Part shown: in pieces, positions 22,255-33,270 of the stretch
How positions within the stretch are numbered: position 1 is the first letter of the stretch
How the letters are laid out: every line of letters starts with the position of its first letter
Source of the DNA: Diphasiastrum complanatum
Taxonomy: Eukaryota > Streptophyta > Lycopodiopsida > Lycopodiales > Lycopodiaceae
DNA length: 64,000 nt
Direction: 5' to 3'
Assembly (NCBI GenBank): GCA_029204225.1
Contig: CM055102.1
Location: 49,688,062 to 49,752,061, forward strand
Notes under the pieces: model-generated
The model's input: the letters and a program-made list of their open reading frames with translations, nothing else
What the model was told of the DNA's origin: nothing
The model's database searches: none
Made by a program: the position numbers and the translations under genes

Positions 22255-23583
22255 CTATGTTGACTTGAACATGGATCTTGGTATTACTCCAAGATTGGCT
22301 CTATGCTTGATGAAGGAATTCTTGCTCAAAGGTTTGGTGAGCAAATATGCAATACAAGATGATGTGTCAATGTGCTCCAAGTAGATTTTCCCTCCAATGA
22401 GCATCTCTCTCACGAAGTGATGTGCAACCTCAATGTGTTTGTTCCTTCCATGAAATATCGGATTGTTGGCAAGGGCTTGTGCCGAAATGTTTTCACACAT
22501 GATCATAGGTAGATCATCTTCCATGATTATCTTTAGCTCCACTAGCAACCTCTTGATCCAAAGCACTTCCTTTGTTGTAGTAGTGAGTGCCTTATACTCA
22601 GCTTCACAAGATGAGAGTGATATAGTATCTTGCTTTTTGGAAAGCCAAGATATCAAGTTTCCTCCAAGATATATGACATAAGCACTTGTAGATTTTTGAT
22701 CTGCTCTGTCACTTGCAAAATCCGAGTCAGAATAGCCAACTATAGAAAGATCTTCACTTTTATACAATAAACCATAATTGAAAGTTGAAGATATGTATCT
22801 AAGCACTCTCTTGGCCATTTTCCAATGATGAATAGTAGGATTTTGCATAGCTTGGCTCAACTTATGAACACTAAAACTTATGTCAGGCCTAGTTATTGTG
22901 AGCCAAATTAAGGAGCCTATAAGACTCCTAAAAAGAGTGATGTCGTTGAAGGATCTTTCATCACCTTTGTTAGGGTCTTTTACGATTTGTTCCATAGGAG
23001 TTTCTATACTCTTACAATCTAACATATTGAACTTTTTTAACATTGAAAGAGCATACTTGGATTGACATACAAAAGTTTTATCTTTAAGAAAGTCAATCTC
23101 TAATCCTAATATGTAGTGAATTTTTCCAAGATCTTGCATCTTGAACTCTTTTCCAAGTTCAACCTTGGTTTCCTCAACTAACTTGATACAACTTCCTGTT
23201 AGAATGATATGATCAACATAAATAAGAAGGATGACAATATCTCTATCATAAAACTTGACATACAAGGAAGGATCATAGATACTAAGATTAAATCCTAGTG
23301 ACTCAAGAAAGGTGTTAAGTCGAGAATACCATGATCTTGGAGCTTGCTTTAGTCCATATAGACTTTTGAAGAGCAAGCAAACTTTGTCTTTGTCATAGAT
23401 GAACCCAATAGGCTGATCCATATAAATCTCTTCTTCTAGATATCCATTTAAAAATGCATTAGAGACATCTAGTTGAAAAACTTGCCAGTTGAAAAAACAA
23501 GCAATAGAAATTATGATTCTAATTGATACCATCTTTGCAACTGGAGCAAAAGTCCATAAACTTGAGCAAAACCCTTTGCACAA
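22255..23583 (-). pseudogene. Cop-D reverse transcriptase and RNase H
   Basis: Minus-strand open frame of 442 codons: FAPVAKMVSIRIIISIACFF, VFQLDVSNAFLNGYLEEE (catalytic Asp), SLYGLKQAPRSWYSRL, LLIYVDHIILTG, SQAMQNPTIHHWKMAKRVLR, YSDSDFASDRADQKSTSAY, SWLSKKQDTISLSSCEAEYK and FHGRNKHIEVAHHFVREM. The invariant second Asp of the YVDD polymerase box is His, which should abolish polymerisation. RNase H catalytic residues are intact. The N-terminal RT piece is in another frame (23519-23743). Confidence 0.9.
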
Positions 23584-23743
23584 AGCCTTGCCTTGTACTT
23601 GGTGATTGTGCCATCTTGATTATACTTGAAACCCACTTGCAACCAATGGTGTGCTTGTTGGATGGAAGATCCACGAGCTCCCGTGTCTTGTTGGCCATCA
23701 AAGCATCATATTCCTCCTTCATGGCAAGAAACCATTCCTTCAA
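23519..23743 (-). pseudogene. Cop-D RT N-terminal segment
   Basis: Minus strand: WFLAMKEEYDALMANKTREL and KHTIGCKWV, the conserved start of copia RT. It then leaves frame relative to the RT core, so at least one frameshift lies near 23600-23630. Confidence 0.8.
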
Positions 23744-24564
23744 ATTGAGTGCATCATATACATCCTTTGGCTCTTCATGTGAAATAAAATAAGCACAATT
23801 AGTGGAGTTGAGTTCCGATTGTCTTTATCTTCATATGTAAGCCTCCTAGGCTCGGATCTTTCTCTTTGAGACCTCCTTGGTGAAAAGATTCGAGGTGACT
23901 CCTCCTCAATCCTTGGCCCCATCTCTCCATGATAGTCTTCAAGGGTGATGATTGGGGTATCTTTTTGAGAATCTTTGAACTCGGCCTCCTCAAGAATGTA
24001 TTTTTGATCCTCATGGAATATAACATCCTGTACTCTCAATTGTAGTTGAGGTAGAGGGAACATAGATTCTGTAAGCCTTATTGTTGGATGAATATCCAAC
24101 CATGATCTCTTTGATAGAATTAGGATCATCTCTTTCCTTGTTGCCAAGGATACATGAACAAAGCAAGCACATCCAAAAACTCTAAGGTGATCTACCTTAG
24201 ATTTCTTCTTAAACAAGACTTCATATGGTGATTTTCCAGCAAGTGCATTGTGAGGTAATCTATTGCACAAATAGTTTGCACAATTAATAGCTTCACCCCA
24301 ATATTCAATAGGCAAAGAAGCTTCAACTTGGATTGCTTTAGCACATTCACATAAAGATCGATTTTTCCTCTCAGCAACTCCATTTTGAGATGGATAATAA
24401 GCACAAGAAAACTCTCTCTTTATTCCTTCACCTTCACAATATTCATTAAACTTGTTGGAGATATATTCACCTCCTCCATCACATCTTAAAGATTTAACTT
24501 TGAAAGAAAATTGTTTCTCAACACAAGCTTTGAAACCTGAAACTGTGTCTTGAATGTATCCCAA
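23740..24564 (-). pseudogene. Cop-D integrase core and C-terminal region
   Basis: Minus strand: KACVEKQFSFKVKSLRCDGG with the second catalytic Asp (RCDGGGEY), YPSQNGVAERKNRSLCECAK, WGEAINCANYLCNRLPH, KKSKVDHLRVFGCACFVHV and the PRRSQRERSEPRRLTYE linker box. A frameshift near 24140 scrambles residues between VSLATRKE and the RDVIFHEDQ-like stretch. This is the only copia copy here, apart from Cop-F, that keeps the catalytic core sequence. Confidence 0.85.
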
Positions 24565-25024
24565 ACACCTCTTGCTGATACAACTTCACTAATGTGGGCA
24601 ATGACATGATTAGGAAGTGATCAAATACCATAGCTTTTGAAGAAAGTAGATACAACCAAGTATATCTTGTAAAGTCATCAATAAAGGTGACAAAAAATGT
24701 TGCACCACCAATACTTTTAGAAGAAGAAAAATGAACATCCGAGTGTATAAGCTCCAAAGGATGAGTAGTCTTGATAAAAAGACTTTGATATGGCTTTCTA
24801 TGTGATTTTGCAATAGCACAAGCCTCACAAGGCTTGAAATCTTTGGTAAGTGATTTGGGAAGGCCAATAGCCTTATCTTTCTTGACCATAGAAGACATAG
24901 ACTTAAAGTTAGGATGCCACAACCTTCTATGCCACAACTCCTCCTTAGATAAAAGAGCAACTTCACAAAAGTTTGCATTCTCATAAAAATTCAACTTTGA
25001 AAATTTCACCATATCTAGATCCAT
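24518..25024 (-). pseudogene. Cop-D GAG_pre-integrase domain and integrase start
   Basis: Minus strand: LWHRRLWHPNFKSM (zinc-binding His residues), CEACAIAKSHRKPY (CXXC), LIHSDVHFSS (first catalytic Asp) and TFIDDFTRYTWLYLLSSKA. Near 24560-24610 a short insertion disrupts the passage into the core; reading continues in the 23740-24564 frame. Confidence 0.87.
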
Positions 25025-25353
25025 TAGCTAGGACCTCATCATTTTTCTTGATAAAGCAAGTATTGGAATTGAACTTTACATCACAACCACTATCAAACAA
25101 CTTTCCAACACTAATCAAAAAGAACATTGGAAAGTGCAAGAACTTTAGAAGAAGCAAGATTTAATGGAATGTTGCCAATTCCTTCAATAGAGCACTCATG
25201 ATCATTTGTAGTGTAAATAGATCTCTTAAGTCCTTTGTAAGGTACAATTGAGTCAAAATACTCCTTTGAACAACACATATGTAAAGAAGCTCCACTATCT
25301 ATGTACCAAGCTCCATCTTTCTTGAAAGGTGATGAAGAAAAACTTGACACCAT
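25025..25353 (-). pseudogene. Cop-D protease
   Basis: Minus strand. WYIDSGASLHMCCSKEYFDS contains the aspartic protease DSGA active site; IYTTNDHECSIEGIGNIPL and a VLALSNVLF-like strand follow. The frame is broken near 25111, before the strand that leads into the pre-integrase domain. Confidence 0.85.
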
Positions 25354-26129
25354 GAGTGATCCTTCTCCATCACTTGCAACAAAATCTTCTTCAATCTCTT
25401 TGGAGAGATTTGCTTGCTTGAGTTGGTTTTTCTTCTTGAAGCGATTAGAGGCATAGTGCCTCTTCTTGCCGCAGAAGAAACACTTGACTTTCTTCTTCTT
25501 GGTCTTTGAAGTAGAAGGATGAGATAAATCATCCTCTTCACCATCTTTGTCTCGATTATTGGCTTTGTCTTTGTTGGGTGCTTGAGAAAATTGGTTCTTG
25601 CTCCTTCCTTATGCTTGTCCTTGACAAAGAGGGCTTTGTCACTTCCAACATGCTCAAGTTTGTTCATCTTGGAAAGTTTATAACTTTGCCTAGCTTCTTC
25701 AAAAATGAGAATTCCTTGGAGAGTTTCTAAATTAGACAACTCCTCCTTGATGGCAAAGGATTGAACACGATTATCATAATCATATTTCAAGCCATTTAGA
25801 ATGACTTGTACTAGCTCATCTTGGTTAATTGTAACACCAACACAAAAAAGCTCCCTATGAAGATCTTTTACTCTCAAAACATAGTTTGATGCACTCTCCT
25901 CGCTTTTTTGAAAACTTTGAAAAATCTGATTCCTAAGAGTGAGTATTCTAGAAGTGTTCTTTGCCTCATAGATGGACTTAAGTGCATCCCAAGCATCTAT
26001 AGTTGTGGCGCAAGATCCTATTTCTCTCATAATGTCATCAGATACATTCATCTTAATGAAATGTAGAGCCATTCTAGCTCTCTTCTTGTACTTGGGTATC
26101 TCCTCCTCAATACCAAGCACAATGTCCAT
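25299..26129 (-). pseudogene. Cop-D gag, copy 1
   Basis: Minus strand. UBN2-type Gag lacking about the first 45 residues: it opens at MDIVLGIEEEIPKYKKRARM, then ALHFIKMNVSDDIMREIG and SRILTLRNQIFQSFQ. A frameshift near 25610 puts the zinc knuckle (CFFC...HYAS) into another frame. A 45-bp duplication of the start (26155-26179) abuts the inverted leader. Confidence 0.87.
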
Positions 26130-26180
26130 AACATCTTAGAGTATTAAATTTAGATACCAAGCACAATGTCCATAACATGA

Positions 26181-26395
26181 GAGATTTTTAGTCCCTTCTA
26201 TTTCCTTGCTAGTTGATCCAAAGATAGTGGTGTTATAGCTTGATGAAAAGCTTATGAATGTACTTTCCATAAAAATTGATACCAAATCAATCTGATGTGC
26301 CTATCAAGAGTTATAAGCTCTTAAAGAGGGTAGGGAGAGGTCCAAAATTCGAGTGACCACTTTTTGATTTGATTCAACCTTGCTTTGTTCTAAGG
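26181..26395 (+). repeat. Inverted copy of the Cop-D leader
   Basis: Reverse complement of about 29905-30120, including AGTTATAAGCTCTTAAAGAG. In this minus-strand element the 29905-30120 copy has the expected orientation, so this copy is the inverted one. With the copies 3.5 kb apart the pair could form a long hairpin. Confidence 0.88.
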
Positions 26396-27406
26396 CCATT
26401 ATTTTGAGCATCCTACACAAGAAAATGAAGATCAAGACTAAGTTTGAAGTAATTGAATACCTTTTGAGCCAATAGTACGAAATTTTAGCCCTCTGCCTGA
26501 CAAAGATGTTCGCGAACTCGAAAGTCAAGAGACACAAGAAAGTTTCGCGAACACCTGACGAAAAGACACAAACACAAAAGATTTACGAACGAGAATCTTT
26601 TGTGGTCCAACATGAGAAAATCAGACGATGGAAACGAAACCAATGACGTGACACAAAAAATGTCGCAAAATCCTTTTTGCCCTCACGCTCCAAAGAGTAC
26701 CAACAAAGATCATACAAGTGCCCAAAAATACAGATATCTGATCTGACGGCATGATGTCAGTAGATACACTTCAGGTCGTGGCTAATCTGCCACTCTTGTA
26801 ATTTCTTGATTAGTTGTAGATGCTTAATCACTCTAATCTTTAAGTTACAAAGAATGACTATATACTTGCTGGATGATACTTGACACATATACAGTGTAGT
26901 AGTATGATGCTAGTAAGCAATCAAGACAAAATACAGACAAAAAGTCTGCCTGCATGCAAGACGTATTTTGTGATCAGGATCCATAGTGATCCACAAGTCC
27001 GCTAGTAAGTGAGACATCCAATCGTGAGAGAACTGTATATCTCTCATGCCAACGCACTGTGTGGATCTGCATGCAATGCTTGAAGAATCAAAGAAAAATC
27101 AATAGATGATCTTATAGCCATTGTGCACATGTCAATTTATGATGTATGATCTTGAATGCATATGTGTCTACTGGTTTCGTGTGTCTGATTCTCCCATTCA
27201 TTTCAATTTTGCACATTGGTTGAATTTGTTGAATGTTGCATTTATCTATAAACGTAGATCAACAGTGTTTGACTACATTTTGGAGGACTATAGGAGTGAT
27301 TCAACTGGCAGTGTCCAACGACCACATCTGAACTCCATCTGAATTACGTTAAATCACGATTGCTTTGTTTTCACGACTATATCGCGACTGCGAAAGATTT
27401 TTTTGC
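26396..27406. other. Unassigned 1-kb segment inside Cop-D
   Basis: No gene recognised. Motifs such as TTCGCGAAC and GAATCTTTTG also occur in the Cop-E LTR (31450-31565), so this may be a fragment of a related LTR. The plus-strand open frame at 27121-27342 has no known domain. Confidence 0.4.
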
Positions 27407-27760
27407 TTCTCATTGATGTGTTTGCTCCTTGCATGAAATATCGGATTGTTGGCAAGGGCTTGTGCCAAAATGTTGTCACATATGATCATAGGTAGATCAT
27501 CTTCCATGATTATCTTTAGCTCCACTACCAACCTCTTGATTCCAAGCACTTCCTTTGTTGTAGTAGTGAGGTGCCTTATACTCAACCTCACAAGATGAGA
27601 GTGATATAGTATCTTGCTTTTTGGAAAGCCAATATATCAAGTTTCCTCCAAGATATATGACTTAAGCACTTGTAGATTTTTGATCTGCTCTATCACCTGC
27701 AAAATCCGAGTCAGAATAGCCAACTATAGAAAGATCTTCACTTTTATACAATAAACCATA
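27407..27760 (-). pseudogene. Cop-D copy 2 RNase H fragment
   Basis: Minus strand, homologous to 22423-22775: FHARSKHI, SAQALANNP, EVLGIKRLVVELKIIMEDDL and the SLSSCE region. It begins abruptly at 27407 and ends at the solo LTR insertion. Confidence 0.85.
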
Positions 27761-27765
27761 ATCGA

Positions 27766-28633
27766 TGTTGAAAATTCCAGAATTTACACATGTGGGAATG
27801 TCCACAAGAGTGACTGATCTTGATTAAGCTTTGTGATTGGCATAGTACCCTGATTCTAGATTGTTTAACAAGATCTAGTTCAGAAGATATGGCTAATTCA
27901 CAATCTAGCATGCTAATCAGTAGACTATGATAGCAATGAATCAAAGAATGATTAAAAGTACAAGATTACAATGCATAAGCATTAGCCTCAACACGAGTTA
28001 GAGAGAGAGAGCTAGAGAGATAACAAGAAAAAAATAGTTTAGATCCAACCAAGCATGAGATAGCTACAAAACTTTGGTTCTTCATTACTTTGTGGATGAG
28101 AATGATATGTACATATATAGGAGAGCCAAAATTCGTGGTACTCCTTGCATTTAATGCACATCCTACACTTATTCAAGTGCAAACAACTATTAACTTGACA
28201 CCTAATTGCTAGTCTGCATAGGTTGCACCTAACTTCTACCTACTTTCTCCAAATGGCAATTTCTCAACTAGCCATGTACAAATCTACATGCATGTGTCCA
28301 TTAGAGTGATTGCATGCTTTGCATGTCACTATGGAAACTTAGGACATTATGCATTTATTGTGGCTCGAGTTTCTACAAGGTCATAATTGACCAATTCCAT
28401 GTGAATTTCTATATGCATGTCAAGCTAGACATTGTCAACATTATTGCATATCATACTAGACTAGCTAGACTTTATGCATGTCACTGGAATTTGATCTACC
28501 TAACCCAAACTTGCCCTATTCTACAAGGATATGTGCTCAATTCACATACCTTGGATATGTACAAAATATTTACATGGGTAGGATCCCCCAAACATTAACA
28601 ACAGATGATAGATATGTTTTACAATTTTTAACA
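27766..28633 (-). mobile_element. Solo LTR inserted in Cop-D copy 2
   Basis: 868 bp, plus-strand text TGTTGAAAATTCCAG...TTTTTAACA, related to the Cop-D LTRs but clearly diverged. It is flanked by ATCGA (27761-27765) and ATTGA (28634-28638), a 5-bp duplication with one transition. It splits RNase H sequence that is continuous at 22770-22780. Lack of an interior implies LTR-LTR recombination after insertion. Confidence 0.88.
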
Positions 28634-28800
28634 ATTGAAAGTTAAAGATATGTATCTAAGCACTCTCTTGGCCATTTTCCAATGATGAATAGTAGGATTT
28701 TGCATAGCTTGGCTCAACTTATGAACACTAAAACTTATGTCAGGCCTAGTTATTGTGAGCCAAATTAAGGAGCCTATAAGACTCCTAAAAAGAGTGATGT
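28634..28800 (-). pseudogene. Cop-D copy 2 RT/RNase H junction fragment
   Basis: Homologous to about 22780-22942 (minus), ending at AAAGAGTGATGT. The next base corresponds to 25012, so about 2.07 kb containing most of RT and all of integrase is missing relative to copy 1. Confidence 0.88.
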
Positions 28801-29111
28801 CTATCTAGATCCATTAGCTAGGACCTCATCATTTTTCTTGATAAAACAAGTATTGGAATTCAACTTTACATCACAACCACTATCAAGCAACTTTCCAACA
28901 CTAATTAAGTTCTATGTAAGTTTAGGAATAAAAAGAACATTGGAAAGTGCAAGAACTTTAAAAGAAGCAAGCCTTAATGGAATGTTGCCAATTCCTTCAA
29001 TAGAGCATTCATGATCATTTGCAGTGTAAATAGATCTCTTAAGTCCTTTGTAAGATAAAATTGAGTCAAAAGACTCCTTTGAACATCACATATGTGAAGA
29101 AGCTCCACTAT
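28801..29111 (-). pseudogene. Cop-D copy 2 protease fragment
   Basis: Minus strand, homologous to 25012-25290. It keeps about 30 bp absent from copy 1 (around 28908-28937), so copy 1 carries a small deletion there. Reading frames are broken. Confidence 0.75.
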
Positions 29112-29905
29112 CTATGTACCAAGCTCCATCTTTCTTGAAAGGTGATGAAGAAAAACTTGACACCATGAGTGATCCTTCTCCATCACTTGCAACAAAATCT
29201 TCTTCAATCTCTTTGGAGAGATTTGCTTGCTTGAGTTGGTTTTTCTTCTTGAAGCAATTAGAGCCATAGTGCTCCTTCTTGCCACAGAAGAAACACTTGA
29301 CTTTCTTCTTCTTGGTCTTTGAAGTAGAAGGATGAGATGAATCATTCTATTCACCATCTTTGTCTCGATCCTTGGCTTTGTCTTTGTTGGATGCTTGAGA
29401 AAATTGGTTCTTGCTCCTTCCTTTATGCTTGTCCTTGAAAAAGAGGGCTTTGTCACTTCCAACATGCTCAAGTTTGTTCATCCTGGAAAGTTTATAACTT
29501 TGCCTAGCTTCTTAAAAAATGAGAATTTCTTGAAGAGTTTCTAAATTAGGCAACTCCTCCTTGATGGCAAATGATTGAACACGATTATCATAATCATCTT
29601 TCAAGCCATTTAGAATGACTTGTACTAGCTCATCTTGGTTAATTGTAACACCAACACAAGAAAGCTCCCTATGAAGATCTTTTACTCTCAGAACATAGTT
29701 TGATGCACTCTCCTCACTTCTTTGAAAACTTTGGAAAATCTGATTCCTAAGAGTGAGTATTCTAGAAGTATTCTTTGCTTCATAGATGGACTTCAGTGCA
29801 TCCCAAGTATCTTTAGTTGTGGTGCAAGGTCCTATTTCTCTCAAAATTTCATTAGATACGTTCATCTTAATGAAATGTGGAGCCATTCTAGCTCTCTTCT
29901 TGTAC
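29112..29905 (-). pseudogene. Cop-D gag, copy 2
   Basis: Minus strand. ARMAPHFIKMNVSNEILREI, SRILTLRNQIFQSFQ and LVQVILNGLKDDYDNRVQSF, then a stop near 29511 and the zinc-knuckle region in a shifted frame. The first about 50 residues are absent: the gene is joined directly to leader sequence at about 29905. Confidence 0.85.
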
Positions 29906-30304
29906 AATGGACTCAGAACAAAGCAAGGTTGAATCAAATCAAAAAGTGGTCACTGGAATTTTGGACCTCTCCCTACCCTCTTTAAGAGCTTATAACTCTT
30001 GATAGACACATCAGATTGATTTGGTATCAATTTCTATGAAAAGTACACTTCATAACTTTCCATCAAGCTATAACACCACTATCTTTGGATCAACTAGCAT
30101 GGAAATAGAAGGGACTGAAAAGTTCTAATTTTCACACGTGCGGAATTCTAGAATTCCGTACTATCACTTTTCAGACCTGAAAAGTCAGTTTCAATCCAAT
30201 TTGATCCAAATACTTTTCAGAGAAAGGTAAGAAAAAGTATATAACTGCTTTTTTGCTTGAATTAGCTCTCAAATTCTTGTACAATCAGAGATGCTAGCAT
30301 GCAA
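29906..30304 (-). other. Cop-D leader, correct orientation
   Basis: Non-coding. It pairs with the inverted copy at 26181-26395 and carries a CACACGTGCGG motif near 30136. A canonical TGGTATCAGAGC site is not visible at its border with the LTR (30290-30310). Confidence 0.7.
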
Positions 30305-31094
30305 AGCTCAAATTTCCAGAATTCACATGTGTGGGAATGATCCACAAGTATGATTGCTCTTATTAAGCTTTATGATTAGCACAATAATTTGATTCTAGAT
30401 TGAATAGCAAGATCTAGTACAGAACTTATGGCTTAACCATAATCTAGCATGCTAAGAATCAGAGAAGGATAGCATTAAATTATAAATGAGCAAAAGTACA
30501 AGAATTTAGTGTATGAGCATTAGCCTCAACACAAGTTAGAGAGAGAAAGATAGAAATATTCAAGCAAAAATGGTATAGATCCAAAATGGCATGGAAGAGC
30601 TACAAAGCTTTGGTTCTTCATAAAAAATTATGAGAATAGCTACACATATTTATGGAGTTTGAGGTAGCTCAAGGTAGAACCACATCCATCCACCTTTCAA
30701 TCACATCTAAAGTGGAAACTAGAGTCTAAGTGACATTTGTCACATCTCATGCATGTATCTCTACCTACTTTTACCAAGTGTCCTACTTCTAACTAGAATT
30801 GTACAAATCATCATGCATGTGTGCATTTCACTTTGTGCATGCCTTGATGTCAATGTGGATCACTTACAATAAATGCATGTGATATGCCACGAGTTTCTAC
30901 AAGCATATTAATGCTATTTCTAAGTCTACAATCTATATGCAAGCTGTATTCAACCAACTAGACATGTGAAACCCATATAGCTCGAGTTCCATCTAGGCCA
31001 AATTTGGCATTTACATTTATAAAACAACATACTTGAATAGTACAAAGTTTGTAGCAAGCCTAAAGTCAAGATAGATTATTTTTCAATTTCAACA
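30305..31094 (-). repeat. Cop-D 5' LTR
   Basis: Highly similar to 21450-22236, ending (plus) TTTCAACA before GATTC. The exact inner end is uncertain because a short AGCTC/GCATGC segment replaces the expected terminus. Confidence 0.88.
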
Positions 31095-31099
31095 GATTC

Positions 31100-31366
31100 C
31101 ACAGTGGTGGCATCCAAGAAGCATATGATTCCACAGTGGTGGCATCCAGGAAGCAGTTTGCGCAAATTCCAACCACTTTGAAAATCAAGAACGGTAAGAA
31201 GCGCAGTCCAGACCAAGCAAAATATTTTGACGAATTAGATCAAGTAGCATCAGAACTCAGGAAGCTGAAGAGAAAGAGATTTAAGAAATCTGTCCCGGGA
31301 AAAGGCTAAGAAAGAGAACTTATGTTTCGTCTGTAAGAAGCCTGGACATATGATGAAATTTTGAAT
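31100..31366 (+). pseudogene. Gyp-1: Ty3/gypsy gag, 3' part
   Basis: Continuation of the 20891-21449 gag after Cop-D. It opens with a 37-bp tandem duplication (GATTCCACAGTGGTGGCATC...), then a basic segment. It ends in a zinc knuckle CFVCKKPGHMMKF that stops before the final Cys. The element is cut off here; the Cop-E LTR starts about 18 bp downstream. Confidence 0.78.
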
Positions 31367-31383
31367 ATCTGCCCACATAATTC

Positions 31384-32048
31384 ATGTCAAAAATGGTGAA
31401 ATCCTGCAACTTTGCTGCGATGCAAAAGTCAACATGCTTCCAGGACAAACAAAGTGAACGATTCGCGAACCATTCGCGAAAATCAAACATGCCTCTAGGA
31501 CCGCAAAAACCATGAATTGACATAAACTGAAAAGAAACGAAAGAAACGAAAAAGAATCTTTTGCGCTGCCAGCTGGCAGCTCAATGGGCTTGGAGTCTTA
31601 AACTTCACGCTTAGCTGAAATGGATAGCAACAATGGAGAGTAACTGATTAGTTGATTAGCGTTAGCTACTCTTGTTATTCTATGTTTAACTATCTTGTAA
31701 ACTCCACACAGTGGAGATATAAACTTTTCTTCTGGATTGAAATACATTTAGTGAGATACAATGAGACATACAAACTAGAGGAAAGTCTACCAATGAGCAA
31801 AACACAGCAAAAGAGCAGAGCGTCAAGCCACCAACGAGCGAGACACTGACCATCTTGCTCTAAAAATTAAATTGATAATTGATTGTTCTATTTTTGTGCA
31901 TCTCCTTGTCTTCTGTTGTCTTGATTGTTAGAATGAAACGTGTTCAGTGATGTGTAGTTGCATGTCTAGGTTCTTGTGAGCTTCCGCACAAAAGAAAATT
32001 CAAAGAAACAAAATTGTTCGCGAAAACAAAACAAAACCGTTCACAACA
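31384..32048 (+). repeat. Cop-E 5' LTR (left border approximate)
   Basis: Ends TTCACAACA at 32048 before the primer site. The start is placed at TGTCAAAAATGG because it begins with TG, but no second LTR is available to confirm it. Confidence 0.6.
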
Positions 32049-32066
32049 TGGTATCATAGTTGATAG
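32049..32066 (+). promoter_or_regulatory. Cop-E primer binding site variant
   Basis: TGGTATCATAGTTGATAGG-type site. The first eight bases match the tRNA-iMet copia site; it then differs (CATAG for CAGAG). Confidence 0.75.
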
Positions 32067-32113
32067 GTTATCACTACTGATATCTAAACAGTGATTTTCT
32101 AGACAACACAATA

Positions 32114-33010
32114 TGGCTACAACGATCCAAACAAGAGTAGTAATCAATCTTGATGGCGCAAACTACAGGATATGGAAATTCAAAATCAAAATACTTTTGA
32201 AGGGTGAAGGCATATGGTCGGTGATCGAAGTCTCAGAGGTGTAGCCTCCAGAGAAAGATCCAAGGAGAGCTGAATGGATCAGAAAGGATGAGCATGCAAT
32301 GGCAATCATTGTTTCTTCCATCAACGAAGATCTACTTATGCGGATTGAAGACTGCAAAAGTAGCCATGCAGCATGGGAAAGATTAAAACAGAAGTATAAA
32401 GTGAGGGCTGCAGCTTCAGTGATGCATCTTCACAATTAGCTGCAATCCATATGGTGGGATGGCAACTAGTTAGATGAGAACGCTGAGAATATCAGAACGA
32501 TCTTCGCTCAACTCACTGCATCAAGACAGGAGCACTAGGTCCCAGCACCACAACAATTGATGTACTTCATGAAGTCTCTACGGACGTCCTATTAGCCGTT
32601 GAGAATGCTCATATTGAGTCTACCAGATATGACATTCGACAAAGCAGTCAGTCTTGTCGCTGATGAGAGACTGATGAGGGATGAAGGAGAAGGAAGCAGT
32701 AATCAAGAGAAGGCCCTCTTTACAAAAGGAAAGAAGAAAAACAAGAACATACCCAGATTTGAGAAGATGAAGTTCTCGAATCAACAATCTTCTTCTTATG
32801 ATCATTGTCACAAACCAGGCCATACAGCCAACAAATGTTGGTTCAATTCAGCAATGCACTGCAAGAAGAAGGGGCACTCTACATACGATTGCAGATTCAA
32901 CCCAAAAAGAAAGAACAAGACTAAAAAAGCAAATGTTGCAGAGTCATCCAAGGATGCTGATAGAGGTGATGAAGCCTTCACAATACTTGATGAAGCTTCA
33001 ATGAGGTACA
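32114..33010 (+). pseudogene. Cop-E gag
   Basis: Begins MATTIQTRVVINLDGANYRI, a Gag start of the type seen in copia elements with a WKFKIKILL box. Stops interrupt it at about 32245, 32440, 32470, 32537 and 32592. The last open part has a first knuckle-like CHKPGHTANKCW (first Cys replaced; YDHC) and a second CKKKGHSTYDC, so both knuckles are degenerate or unusual. Confidence 0.82.
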
Positions 33011-33270
33011 CTAAACACGACTACAATGTAGTCATTGATTCAGGAGCAACATCACACATCACCTACAACAAGAAAATCTTGATCGACTTTAGAGAACTCG
33101 AAAATAGTAGAGCAGTGATTCTAGGTGATGGGAGGAGAAAAGACATCGGCACTCTATAGCTACAAACACTGTCAGGTCAAGCAGAGGTCCCAGGAGCACT
33201 CTATGTGCCTTCACTAAGAAAAGATCTGCTATCAGTCTCCAAGATGACAGATCTTGGAATTTGAGTTTTG
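33011..33270 (+). pseudogene. Cop-E protease
   Basis: VVIDSGATSHITYNKKILID holds the DSGA catalytic motif. VILGDGRRKDIGTL and then LYVPSLRKDLLSVSKM give the protease C-terminal flank. TAG at 33157 and TGA at 33262 interrupt the frame. Confidence 0.85.

Larger units (their letters stand above)
21450..31094 (-). mobile_element. Cop-D: composite minus-strand Ty1/copia element with two internal regions
   Basis: Outer LTRs (21450-22236, 30305-31094) flanked by GATTC duplications enclose about 8 kb. The first interior (26129-22237) carries gag, protease, integrase, RT and RNase H on the minus strand. The second (29905-27407) repeats gag and protease but lacks integrase and most of RT, and its RNase H is split by a solo LTR. 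Between them lie an inverted copy of the leader (26181-26395) and about 1 kb of other DNA. No primer site is visible next to the right LTR. It is best seen as a rearranged or recombinant insertion. Confidence 0.85.

Noticed and set aside
26304-26537. Minus-strand 77-codon frame in the inverted leader
   Set aside because: The same leader is non-coding in its normal orientation; no domain.
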